From Lachnospiraceae bacterium (GTDB lineage Bacteria; Bacillota; Clostridia; Lachnospirales; Lachnospiraceae): 32,687 nt of DNA. Shown one piece after another: positions 1-7,342 of this stretch. The position numbers were made by a program, and so were the translations under genes. Location of the stretch: contig JAGBNO010000055.1 of the NCBI GenBank assembly GCA_017634355.1, positions 1 to 32,687 of the forward strand. The letters run 5' to 3'. Each line of letters starts with the position of its first letter. Position 1 is the stretch's first letter. The notes beneath the pieces are model-generated. The model was not told the origin of the DNA and did not search any database. It was given only the letters and a program-made list of their open reading frames with translations.

Positions 1-99
1 AAACGCGAAGAAAAGTGGCAACTGCACAACACTCGAACCAAAGATCTGGCTCTGCTTGAGGCAATGGGTTTTGTTCCTGAAGAATCCTATCCTCTATGA
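1..99 (+). CDS. C-terminal end of an unidentified protein (cut by window edge)
   Basis: The first frame is open from base 1 and stops at TGA 97-99, giving 32 residues that end in ALLEAMGFVPEESYPL. The start lies outside the window. The tail is charged and probably helical; it is loosely like the ends of ParB-type or replication proteins from mobile elements, but I cannot assign a family. It sits at the edge of a stretch of broken accessory genes, so it may belong to a mobile element or be a remnant itself. Confidence 0.45.
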   Translation, partial: KREEKWQLHNTRTKDLALLEAMGFVPEESYPL

Positions 100-203
100 G
101 CCAAATCCTGGCTCATATGTACAGAAACATCAATGACTGTGATTAGGATAAAATAACATCGATAAAACTTCAAAAGCAGTTCTATGAGCATATCAAGCTT
201 CTC

Positions 204-374
204 ATGGAAAAGCTGGAATTATCGGAAGCCGAGGCAGGGAAGCTGCTTGATGTGTCCGAAGAGGAGCTATTGCCACTCAGATTCAACGCATATTCGGTGG
301 ATGCCATAGAGAAAGGTGCTAAAGAGGTAGTGGAGAAATATGCAAAGAAGCACGGTTTGAAAAAGCCAGAGTGA
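204..374 (+). CDS. possible small ORF, 56 aa, unknown
   Basis: An ATG at 204 opens 56 codons to TGA 372-374, encoding a charged, helical peptide (start MEKLELSEAEAGKLLDVSEE, end KKHGLKKPE). The same frame is open upstream to about 142 but has no normal start there, so this may be the tail of a decayed gene. No clear ribosome site precedes the ATG. The composition (Glu, Lys and Leu rich, with an SEAEAGKLLDVSEEEL stretch that could be a helix-turn-helix) looks protein-like rather than random, but no family was recognised. Confidence 0.3.
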   Translation: MEKLELSEAEAGKLLDVSEEELLPLRFNAYSVDAIEKGAKEVVEKYAKKHGLKKPE

Positions 375-390
375 GAGCATAGTTCCATGC

Positions 391-834
391 TTGATATATC
401 TCCAGACGCTATTTCCATGCTTGCTATCCCACCATTATTCAGAGCTTGTAAATCCGGAATGTGAGATACCTTACTATGCAAGTCAGGTAAATGGCATTAC
501 TGATGAAATGGTTGAGGATGCAAGGATATTTGAGGATGTGCTTCCGGATTTTCTGAATTTTGTAGAAGATGCTGTTCTGGTTGGTCACAACATTCATACC
601 TTTGATATGAAATTTCTGTATCGTGAGTGTGAAGACATGTATGGGGAGACGATCACTAACGACTATGTAGATACTTTGTATATGGCAAGGCGACTTGTTC
701 CGGAATTATCTCATCATAAATTGGTTGACCTTGCAGATTATTTCAGGATATCTACAGCAGGGGCACATAGAGCATTAAATGATTGCCACATGAATCAGAA
801 GGTGTATGAGTATCTTGGTAAGATTAAAAGATAA
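391..834 (+). pseudogene. N-terminally truncated DnaQ/PolC-type 3'-5' exonuclease
   Basis: The reading frame (TTG start at 391, TAA at 832-834) matches the DEDDh exonuclease family from SELVNPE onward. ExoII is present as VGHNIHTFDMKFL and ExoIII-epsilon as HRALNDC, with the His and Asp in place. The ExoI segment with the catalytic DxE, which should lie about 25 residues before SELVNPE, is absent. The first 15 residues (IYLQTLFPCLLSHHY) are unrelated and come from a spot where TTCCATGCTTG is repeated at 383-393 and 413-423. Without the DxE the two-metal site cannot form, so I read this as a dead gene. Intact relatives are often carried by phages and integrative elements. A short functional derivative is possible but unlikely. 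Confidence 0.7.
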
Positions 835-884
835 AAAAAATTGAGGAGGTTCATAGGCAATGCCTGTGAGCCGCCTGTTTCCAT

Positions 885-1128
885 TTAATCCTTACGATAC
901 CAGAAAGTCTGATATTCATCTTCTTTTATCAGGATATTCGGTATCCAATAGGGGGATCTGCTCACAGATGGCTTTCACATCTACGTCTGGGTTGCATGCG
1001 ATGATCAGTTCATCATGTACATAGCCTGCAATAAAACAAAACCGGAGGTTTTTCATGGCAAAGCAGAGAAAATCCAGAGAGACGGCTTGAACGATGTTCT
1101 CTACGAATTTCGGACCATAGGATTCTAT
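885..1128 (-). pseudogene. C-terminal remnant of a phage-type family A DNA polymerase
   Basis: Read on the minus strand, the bases from about 1128 down encode RIESYGPKFVENIVQAVS, then a segment with the palm motif C as VHDELIIA, then CNPDVDVKAICEQ. This is the typical end of phage-like DNA polymerase I proteins. The frame then breaks. The expected last residues (EDEYQTFWYRKD) lie in a different frame and end at a stop at 885-887, so about 20 to 25 residues and the frame were lost. Nothing of the fingers or exonuclease parts is present. It is oriented against the neighbouring exonuclease and ABC scraps, which shows repeated rearrangement here. Confidence 0.7.
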
Positions 1129-1150
1129 GCGTTACCATTTTTTGTGGTAC

Positions 1151-1327
1151 CTACGCCTTCATCTGGATGAACCTAAGGCAGATATTGACCCTAAGGAGCG
1201 GGTACGCTTCCGGAATCTGATTGATGATATCGGGAAAAATAGCATTGTGTTCTTTTCCACACATATCGTGTCAGATATAGAACATATTGCAAACAGGGTT
1301 ATGATGATGAAATTATTGCAAATGTAG
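1151..1327 (+). pseudogene. fragment of an ABC-transporter ATP-binding protein
   Basis: The frame (open from ATG 1127, stop at 1325-1327) encodes the second half of an ABC ATPase: a Walker B region (LRLHLDEPKADIDPKER) and the switch H-loop (FFSTHIVSDIEHIANRV). Walker A, the Q-loop and the LSGGQ signature are missing. The usual DEPT and GLD of Walker B/D-loop are changed to DEPK and DID. The first eight codons are foreign and abut the polymerase scrap, marking a deletion junction near 1128-1150. Downstream, GAGGAA followed at 1499 by an ATG and MNIFRKCVK looks like the start of a matching ABC-2 permease, but it stops after 11 codons. The 187 bases from 1328 to 1514 hold nothing else I recognise. 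Confidence 0.7.
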
Positions 1328-1514
1328 GTCATTTCATATTATCTGAATTTATGTATAATTCCGCTTATGAGAAAATGGCAGGAGAAAATGGTCAGTGTTT
1401 CGGTAGTTCCAGAGGTTCTCATCATATATATTTCACAGTGTATGTTCAAATTATATGAGCAGGCCTTGAGCGAACCTGATGGAATAAATCTGAGGAAATG
1501 AATATTTTTAGAAA

Positions 1515-2087
1515 ATGTGTAAAGAGAATATGAACGAAACGCTTGAATACTATAATAAGAATGCAGAGGTCTTTGCCAATGGGACTGCAGGCATTGAATT
1601 CTCCGAAATACAGGAAGAATTCCTTTCGGAATTAAATGATGAGGCTCCTATCCTTGACTTTGGCTGTGGCAGCGGACGGGATACCCGATATTTCCTACAA
1701 AAGGGATATAGGGTAACTGCGCTGGATGGTTCTGCTGAGTTATGCAGGATTGCGGGGGAGAATACTGGAATTTTTGTGATACAGATGGACTTCAATGATT
1801 TTGATGAACAGAATCGATATGACGGGATATGGGCGTGTTCCTCAATTTTGCATTTACCGAAGAATGAACTGAAAAGCGTGCTCATATATATGGAACGGGC
1901 TCTCCGTAAGGACGGGATCATTTATACATCCATTAAATACGGAGCCTTTTCAGGTATGCGTAACGGGAGATTTTTACTGATTTTACAGAAGACGGAAACA
2001 GGCTGTCGGAGATCGTGCTTCCGATATATCAGTCGGCAAAATCGGCGGGGTTTCGGGAGTGGGAGTATTCGGGATAGAAATCAATGA
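1515..2087 (+). pseudogene. class I SAM-dependent methyltransferase, probably frameshifted
   Basis: The protein starts MCKENMNETLEYYNKNAE (an internal Met at 1530 is the likelier original start) and has a good SAM-binding motif I, ILDFGCGSGRDTRYF, then a motif II-like acidic strand (VTALDGS) and a post-motif strand (YDGIWACSSILHLP). It matches small methyltransferases up to MRNGRF. There, at the T-run around 1970-1975, the frame appears to lose one base. The +1 continuation reads FTDFTEDGNRLSEIVLPIY and ends at TAG 2075-2077, as expected for the family, while the annotated frame runs into an Arg/Ser-rich tail. The C-terminal third is therefore scrambled. The substrate cannot be told. A sequencing error in the T-run is an alternative. 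Confidence 0.65.
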
Positions 2088-2380
2088 GACAGAGGGGCGG
2101 ATAAGCAAGTTGCTGTGGATATATCAACATTTTTCTGTCGGAGATGGCATTGGCACTGCCAGATGATGCAAAGAAAGAGCAGTAATAGAGTTCCCTGTTT
2201 TTGATACAGGATGGATAAAAAAATTATCGCTAAGGATGCTACTGCGGCCATTGTATAACGGAGATGGGGCTGTTTTTTATCTTTTTCTTGATGAGGGCAG
2301 TCTTGCAATTTAATAAATAAGGTATAGACTCTCATATTGTGCGAGGTATTATCGTTGGGAATTATAGCAAACGAATTTAG
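2088..2380. other. gene-poor decayed stretch
   Basis: No intact gene is visible. Short frames read like decayed protein: LSEMALALPDDAKKEQ followed after a stop by a shifted frame with AVIEFPVFDTGWIKK and YNGDGAVFYLFLDEGSLAI, ending at a TAA near 2315. I could not assign a family. The stretch is richer in A and T than the core genes that follow and leads straight into the hairpin cluster. Confidence 0.4.
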
Positions 2381-2471
2381 AAATTGCCTGCTCATGAGCA
2401 GCTAATGCCTGCTTTTTGCATTAGCAATAATGCCCTGCTTATGGCATTATCGGCTCCTGATAGTGCAATTT
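2381..2471. repeat. cluster of nested hairpins with a repeated CCTGCT loop
   Basis: A closing stem AAATTGC (2381-2387) and GCAATTT (2465-2471) encloses three consecutive hairpins. They are the 14-base palindrome CTGCTCATGAGCAG (2388-2401); CTAATGC/GCATTAG (2402-2408 and 2418-2424) with loop CTGCTTTTT; and ATAATGCC/GGCATTAT (2427-2434 and 2443-2450) with loop CTGCTTAT. Each unit carries CCTGCT. A fourth weak stem, ATTATC/GATAGT (2446-2451 and 2459-2464), competes with the third. It lies between decayed mobile DNA and the Spx/ArsC gene at 2530. Its role is unknown: it could be a structured RNA, a recombination site or a palindromic repeat. Confidence 0.75.
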
Positions 2472-2529
2472 GTTAATACGTTTCCTATAACATTCATGGA
2501 GGTTCTGAAAAGTTTTTAAGGAGGATAAA

Positions 2530-2880
2530 ATGGTTAAGGTATATTGCTATTCAAAATGCACGACATGCAAGAAAGCCCTGAAGTGGCTGGAGGATAATAA
2601 GGTAGAGCATAGGGTGATCGATATCAAAGCTGATCATCCGGATGAGAAGGCGCTGCGTCAGTTTCATAAAATGAGCGGACTGCCGTTAAAGAGATTCTTC
2701 AATACCAGCGGACAGCTGTATAGGGAGATGGAGCTGTCAAAGAAGCTTCAGGGCATGAGCGAGGATGAGATGTTTGAGATCTTGGCTTCGGACGGGATGC
2801 TGGTTAAGAGGCCGCTACTGGTGACTGAGACTGCGGCGATTCCGGGATTTAAGGAAGATGCCTGGAAGGAAGCATTATGA
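2530..2880 (+). CDS. Spx/ArsC (YffB-like) family thioredoxin-fold protein
   Basis: This 116-residue protein has the ArsC/Spx fold signature: a beta strand MVKVYCYSK, then a CxxC (Cys10 and Cys13 in KCTTCKK), a middle segment DIKADHPDEKALRQF and the conserved Arg-Pro near the end (LVKRPLLV). Arsenate reductases of this family use a single N-terminal Cys, while Spx and MgsR regulators have CxxC as here. At 116 residues it is shorter than classical Spx (about 131) and nearer to YffB. It may act as a redox-responsive regulator or a reductase; the sequence does not decide. A strong AAGGAGG lies about 7 bases before the ATG. It is the first intact gene after the decayed region. Confidence 0.8.
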   Translation: MVKVYCYSKCTTCKKALKWLEDNKVEHRVIDIKADHPDEKALRQFHKMSGLPLKRFFNTSGQLYREMELSKKLQGMSEDEMFEILASDGMLVKRPLLVTETAAIPGFKEDAWKEAL

Positions 2881-2908
2881 GCGATGAGGTCGCTATGAAA
2901 AGAATGTC

Positions 2909-3115
2909 ATGAGTTTTGCAGGATTGGTAATAACTTCAAAATTGATCTTATTCTTTCTCATTGGAGCAATACTATCGACAGTTGCCTGCAGATTTCTTAA
3001 ATACAGGTCAATATGGGGAAGTGCAGTAGTCCTTCTCATAGTGTTTATCAGATTATTCCATGCGGATATATCTTACGAGAAGGAGCTTCTGACAAAGGTG
3101 CCTCACGGTCACTGA
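2909..3115 (+). CDS. small hypothetical membrane protein, 68 aa
   Basis: The ORF encodes two likely membrane segments, roughly residues 4-24 (LVITSKLILFFLIGAILSTV) and 32-49 (YRSIWGSAVVLLIVFIRL), and a short hydrophilic tail ending VPHGH. The ribosome site is weak (GAGGTC about 20 bases upstream), so the start is uncertain. It begins 28 bases after the Spx/ArsC gene and may be co-transcribed with it. No family was recognised. Its confidence is reduced by its length. Confidence 0.45.
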   Translation: MSFAGLVITSKLILFFLIGAILSTVACRFLKYRSIWGSAVVLLIVFIRLFHADISYEKELLTKVPHGH

Positions 3116-3156
3116 GATTGAGGGGGATGAGGATTAATTCAAGTTGACATAAAGTC

Positions 3157-3185
3157 TTGCAGTTTTGCTTTAACTTTGATATTAT
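3157..3185 (+). promoter_or_regulatory. candidate sigma70-type promoter upstream of secDF
   Basis: TTGCAG (3157-3162), a 17-base spacer and TATTAT (3180-3185) resemble -35 and -10 boxes. Transcription from it would start just before or inside the hairpin at 3187-3228, so that hairpin would be a 5' leader stem. A TTGACA at 3144-3149 is spaced too far from this -10. Confidence 0.4.
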
Positions 3186-3186
3186 A

Positions 3187-3228
3187 AGTCGGTTGTCTGC
3201 CTATATGGGTGACAACCGGCTTGTTTTA
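3187..3228 (+). terminator. rho-independent terminator between the 68-aa gene and secDF
   Basis: An 11-base stem, AGTCGGTTGTC (3187-3197) with GACAACCGGCT (3211-3221) including one G-U pair, closes a 13-base loop and is followed by TTGTTTT. It would end the Spx/ArsC transcript. Because a promoter-like pair sits directly upstream it could also act as a leader hairpin. Confidence 0.65.
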
Positions 3229-3281
3229 TCATTTGTCCTACGTTTGACCGGGCAGAAAGGTATTTTTAAGGAAAGGGAACC

Positions 3282-5438
3282 ATGAAAGCCAGCAAGAAAA
3301 ATGTATTTATTTTCCTAATAGTAACAGTACTCTTAATACTCCTTGCCACATTCGGCATAGGTAATCAGGTAAAGGGCGTTCCGGACATACGTTTCGGCAT
3401 AGACATAAGGGGCGGCGTGGAAGCCGTATTCAAACCTGAGACGACGGAAAAGGTCGAGGAGAGCGATCTGGAGTCAGCCAGGTCCATTATAGAGACGAGG
3501 CTCGATAACCAGAATATTACCGACAGGGAGATTACAATAGATAAAGAGGGTGGATATATCATAGTGCGTTTCCCCTGGAAGTCGGATGAGACGGACTACG
3601 ATCCTGAAAGTGCCATAGCTGAGCTTGGAGAGATGGCGAGGCTCACTTTCCAGGACCCACAGCATAATATTATGGTGGAGGACAAGAATGTCTCGGCCGT
3701 CAAACCTGCGGCCCAGAACCAGAACGGCTATAATGAATATGTGGTAGAGCTCACCTTTGACAGTGAGGGCGCAGCGAAATTTGAGGAAGCCACGGGCAAT
3801 CTCATAGGGCAGCAGATGGGCATATATATGGATGATGTGCTCATAAGCAATCCCGTGGTGCAGACCAGGATATCCGGCGGAAATGCGGTTATTACCGGCA
3901 TGGAGGACTACGATGCCGCAAGGGCGCTTGCAAATAAGATAAATGCGGGCGCGCTGCCTTTCGCATTGGAGACCAGGTCCTTTAGCACCATAAGCCCGTC
4001 CCTTGGTCAGAATGCCCTGAGGGTCATGATAGATGCGGGCATTATAGCCTTTGCGCTGGTCTGCTTATTTATGTTGTTTGTATATAAGCTTCCGGGGTTC
4101 GTGGCCTGCCTTACGCTGCTTTTCCAGATGTTGCTGCAGCTCCTCGCCATATCCATTCCGCAGTATACTCTTACGCTTCCCGGCATAGCTGGCATAATTT
4201 TATCCCTGGGCATGGCCGTGGATGCCAATGTCATAATCTCCGAGAGGATTTCGGAGGAAATCGCCAAGGGCGAGACCGTAAAGAGCGCAGTCAGGAGGGG
4301 CTATTCCAAGGCCTTTACATCTGTTCTCGATGGAAATATCACGACTGCCATAGTTGCCATAGTGCTCATGATATTCGGCTCAGGCACCATGCTTTCCTTT
4401 GGCTATACGCTGCTCGTGGGCGTGATAGTGAACTGCTTTGTGGGAGTGAATGTGTCCCGCTTCGTGCTGCAGTCCCTGCTGGAGTACGGGCCCTGCAATA
4501 AGGAGAAAAATTTCAGGGAAAAGAAGGAGAGGCAGAGTTTTCAGTTCTTTGAGAAAAAGAAGATATTCGCTGTTGTGTCGGGAGTGGTCTTTGTGCTTGG
4601 CATTATCGCCATATTTGTGAGGGGGATAAAGCTGGATACCCAGTTCACGGGCGGAACTGTGCTGGAGTACAGCCTTTCAGCCAATCAGGTGGACACCGAG
4701 GCGGTTGCGTCCGCAATACAGACAGCTGTGAACAGAAATGCCACGGTGCAGCTCTCCACCAGCCAGGCGGGGACCACGCTTGTTGCGACCATGGCCGGAA
4801 ACAATGGACTCACTCCTGAGGAGCAGAAGGGCGTCAGCACGGCCATAGGGAATACGATAAATGTGAATGGGCTGGAACCCAGCCAGACCTTTGCGGTGGA
4901 GCCCTATGTAGGGGCAAAGGCCATGAGGAATGCGGGCATAGCGGTCGTTCTCGCTTTTGTATGCATACTCATCTATATAGGCATACGTTTCTCCACTCTG
5001 TCGGGGCTTTCTGCAGGACTTACGGCAATAATCGCTCTGCTGCACGATGTATGCATAGTGCTTTTCGCCTTTACTGCCTTCGGTATTTCCTTAGGTGATT
5101 CTTTTGTGGCAGTAGTGCTGACGATAATAGGTTATTCCATAAACGATACCATAGTGGTATACGACCGCATAAGGGAAAATAAGAATATGCATCCCAAGCT
5201 TACATTGCCGGAGCTTGTGGACCTCTCCGTGACACAGGTATTCTCCCGTTCAGTGAATACATCTGTAACTACCCTGCTCTGCGTGCTGGTGATATTAATA
5301 GCCTCTGTGATGTACAGGATATCTTCCATATACAATTTCTCTCTGCCAATGACCTTCGGCCTGTTGGCAGGCTGCTACTCCTCAATATGCATAGCCGCCG
5401 CCCTTTGGGCAGGCTGGAAGGGCAGGAATAAGGCATAA
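3282..5438 (+). CDS. secDF: SecD-SecF fusion, protein translocase accessory subunit
   Basis: The 718-residue membrane protein uses the proton gradient to help pull exported proteins through SecYEG. SecD comes first: a membrane segment at residues 8-25, the FGIDIRGG motif (usually LGLDLQGG), the periplasmic P1 region to about 235, then membrane segments with GMAVDANVIISERI near residue 314, holding the conserved Asp. SecF follows from about 425, with a membrane segment, DTQFTGG near 449 (usually GIDFxGG) and YSINDTIVVYDRIREN near 618. Total length fits natural fusions in Firmicutes. AAGGAAAGGG precedes the ATG. The stop overlaps the next start (TAATG). YajC, the usual neighbour, lies 13 kb away at 18059. 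Confidence 0.96.
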   Translation: MKASKKNVFIFLIVTVLLILLATFGIGNQVKGVPDIRFGIDIRGGVEAVFKPETTEKVEESDLESARSIIETRLDNQNITDREITIDKEGGYIIVRFPWKSDETDYDPESAIAELGEMARLTFQDPQHNIMVEDKNVSAVKPAAQNQNGYNEYVVELTFDSEGAAKFEEATGNLIGQQMGIYMDDVLISNPVVQTRISGGNAVITGMEDYDAARALANKINAGALPFALETRSFSTISPSLGQNALRVMIDAGIIAFALVCLFMLFVYKLPGFVACLTLLFQMLLQLLAISIPQYTLTLPGIAGIILSLGMAVDANVIISERISEEIAKGETVKSAVRRGYSKAFTSVLDGNITTAIVAIVLMIFGSGTMLSFGYTLLVGVIVNCFVGVNVSRFVLQSLLEYGPCNKEKNFREKKERQSFQFFEKKKIFAVVSGVVFVLGIIAIFVRGIKLDTQFTGGTVLEYSLSANQVDTEAVASAIQTAVNRNATVQLSTSQAGTTLVATMAGNNGLTPEEQKGVSTAIGNTINVNGLEPSQTFAVEPYVGAKAMRNAGIAVVLAFVCILIYIGIRFSTLSGLSAGLTAIIALLHDVCIVLFAFTAFGISLGDSFVAVVLTIIGYSINDTIVVYDRIRENKNMHPKLTLPELVDLSVTQVFSRSVNTSVTTLLCVLVILIASVMYRISSIYNFSLPMTFGLLAGCYSSICIAAALWAGWKGRNKA

Positions 5439-5914
5439 TGAGGATAAAAGATTATCTCTGGGTATTTTTTATCTCCATGGTACCCCTGATAGAGCTGAGG
5501 GGGGCCCTGCCTGTGTCCCAGGCGCTGGGGCTGTCCCTCCCTATTTCCTTTGCTGTAAGCATTATAGGAAATATGCTGCCGGTGCCCTTCATATACCTCT
5601 TCGCCAGAAGGGTTCTCCTTTGGGGAAAGGACAAGCCTATTATCGGGCCTTTCTTCCGTTTCTGCTTAAATAAGGGTGAAAAAGGAGGAAAAGCCCTGGA
5701 GGCCAAGGCAGGGCATGGCCTCTATGTGGCACTGGCATTATTTGTGGGCATCCCTCTGCCTGGCACCGGAGCCTGGACAGGTATGCTGGCGGCGAGTTTT
5801 CTGGATATGGACTTTAAGAAGAGCACGCTTGCAGTGCTCATCGGAGTGCTCCTTGCGGGAATGATCATGGGGATCATTTCTTACGGGGCTTTCCGCATGG
5901 TGCTGGGGAATTGA
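5438..5914 (+). CDS. small multidrug export family membrane protein (COG2426)
   Basis: The 158-residue protein has about four membrane segments and the hallmarks of the Sm_multidrug_ex family: an N-terminal VPLIELRGALPVSQALG, an internal polar stretch after VLLWGKDKP, a Gly-rich LALFVGIPLPGTGAWTGMLAA near residues 96-118 and a final hydrophobic helix. The family name comes from an old annotation; its substrate is not established, and it resembles the DedA/VTT style of membrane protein. The start codon shares a base with the secDF stop, so the two are translationally coupled. A strong terminator follows. Confidence 0.85.
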   Translation: MRIKDYLWVFFISMVPLIELRGALPVSQALGLSLPISFAVSIIGNMLPVPFIYLFARRVLLWGKDKPIIGPFFRFCLNKGEKGGKALEAKAGHGLYVALALFVGIPLPGTGAWTGMLAASFLDMDFKKSTLAVLIGVLLAGMIMGIISYGAFRMVLGN

Positions 5915-5937
5915 AGATAGAATAGTGTTTTGTAGAA

Positions 5938-5970
5938 AAAGCTTCCGCAGGTCTGCGGAAGCTTTATTTT
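5938..5970 (+). terminator. rho-independent terminator after the secDF operon
   Basis: A perfect 13-base stem, AAAGCTTCCGCAG (5938-5950) and CTGCGGAAGCTTT (5953-5965), has a two-base loop and is followed by ATTTT. The A-run on the left arm could make it work in both directions. Confidence 0.9.
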
Positions 5971-5985
5971 CAAAGGAGTTTTGGT

Positions 5986-6156
5986 ATGCCAAATGACCCG
6001 ATAATGCTTATGAGCTATGTCAATACGAAAATACGGGACAGCTACAGAGATCTTCAGGATTTCTGTGCTTCTGAGGGCGTGGAAGAGAATGAATTGAAAG
6101 AAAAGCTCTTAAAAGCCGGATTTGAGTATGACATAGAGAAGCGGCAGTTTTTGTGA
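5986..6156 (+). CDS. DUF4250 family small protein, 56 aa
   Basis: The protein starts MPNDPIMLMSYVNTKIRD and ends GFEYDIEKRQFL, which matches the short DUF4250 family of Clostridia (start P-x-DP-x-MLxSYVN, end GFxYDxExxQF). It contains a predicted helix-turn-helix-like pair around SYRDLQDFCASEGVEENELK, so nucleic-acid binding is possible, but the function is unknown. AAGGAG sits 8 bases before the ATG. It follows directly after the terminator hairpin and stands alone before the cobalamin genes. Confidence 0.85.
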   Translation: MPNDPIMLMSYVNTKIRDSYRDLQDFCASEGVEENELKEKLLKAGFEYDIEKRQFL

Positions 6157-6204
6157 AGCTGCGAGGATAGCTGTATCTATAGGTCCAAGGGATTATAAGA
6201 GGCT

Positions 6205-7335
6205 ATGGCAGGAAGTGAAAAAAAAGAACTGAGGTTCGGCTTTACCACGGGGAGCTGCGCTGCAGCGGCCGCCGCAGGGGCGGCCTATATGCTGCTTTCG
6301 GGACGGAAGAAAGAGAAAGTGAGCATAGAGACTCCTAAGGGGATACGCTATGACGCGGAGCTTGTCGATATAGAGCGGGAAGAACGCAGGGTGCGCTGTG
6401 CAGTAGTAAAGGATGCCGGTGACGATCCGGACATCACCAATGGCACTAAGATATTTGCGGAAGTTGCCCTATTAGACAGCACTGCCGACGCGGGCATAGA
6501 GATAGCCGGCGGGATTGGCGTAGGAACAGTCACTAAGCCGGGGCTGGACCAGCCGGTAGGCAATGCGGCCATAAACCATGTCCCGCGGGAGATGATAACC
6601 AAAGAAGTAAAGGCAATGTGCGGACTCTTTGACTATAGGGGGTCGCTATTATGCACCATTTCTGTGCCTGATGGTGAAAGGCTTGCAGGGAAGACCTTCA
6701 ATCCGAGGCTGGGCATAGTGGGCGGAATATCTATTCTGGGTACAAGCGGAGTCGTGGAGCCCATGAGCTCCCAGGCCATACTGGATACCATAAGGGCGGA
6801 GCTCAGCGTGCAGAGGGCGTCAGGAAAGGAAATAGTAGCGGTTTCCCCCGGAAACTACGGGCAGGATTATATGAAGAGCGCATACGGCTATGATATAGAT
6901 AAAAGCGTGAAGTGCTCAAATTATATAGGGGAGTGCCTGAATTATGCAATGGACCTGGGCTTTAGGAAGTTACTCTTAACGGGACACATAGGGAAGCTCA
7001 TAAAGGTATCCGGAGGTATTCTGGACACACATTCCAGGATGGGCGACTGCAGGATGGAGCTCCTTACGGCTGCAGCTCTCATAGCCGGCATAGACGCTGA
7101 CACTGCAAGGCAGGTACTGTCTTCTGTGACCACCGAAGACGGACTTAAGCTTATAAAAGAGGCAGGGTTACTCGAAGGCAGCATGAATGTGGTAATGGAA
7201 AAGGTCATGGACACGCTTAACCGCAGGGCAGACGGCAGGATGCAGGTGGAGTGCATAATGTATTCCAATGACTTCGGCTGCCTTGGAATGAGCGGTGGCG
7301 CAATGGAACTATTGACGGCATTAAAGGATTTGTGA
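6205..7335 (+). CDS. cbiD: cobalt-precorrin-5B C(1)-methyltransferase CbiD
   Basis: The 376-residue enzyme uses SAM to methylate C1 of cobalt-precorrin-5B in the anaerobic cobalamin pathway. The N terminus FGFTTGSCAAAAAAGAA (residues 11-27) is the family signature. ATKPGLxxPVG-like text appears as TVTKPGLDQPVGNAAIN, and the C-terminal half has GHIGKLIKVSGGILDTHS near residue 260. The length matches the family. The ribosome site is modest (AGAGGC). The next gene, cbiG, starts 7 bases after the stop and acts on the preceding intermediate, so the pair is an operon. The rest of the corrin pathway is not in the window. Confidence 0.95.
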   Translation: MAGSEKKELRFGFTTGSCAAAAAAGAAYMLLSGRKKEKVSIETPKGIRYDAELVDIEREERRVRCAVVKDAGDDPDITNGTKIFAEVALLDSTADAGIEIAGGIGVGTVTKPGLDQPVGNAAINHVPREMITKEVKAMCGLFDYRGSLLCTISVPDGERLAGKTFNPRLGIVGGISILGTSGVVEPMSSQAILDTIRAELSVQRASGKEIVAVSPGNYGQDYMKSAYGYDIDKSVKCSNYIGECLNYAMDLGFRKLLLTGHIGKLIKVSGGILDTHSRMGDCRMELLTAAALIAGIDADTARQVLSSVTTEDGLKLIKEAGLLEGSMNVVMEKVMDTLNRRADGRMQVECIMYSNDFGCLGMSGGAMELLTALKDL

Positions 7336-7342
7336 GGCATAA

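Noticed and set aside
2140..2320. Intact gene in the gap after the methyltransferase
   Set aside because: Protein-like stretches occur in two frames broken by stops; no complete frame or ribosome site is present.
2381..2471. tRNA or CRISPR-like array
   Set aside because: The hairpins lack tRNA consensus bases, and the units are of unequal length with no spacers, so neither fits.
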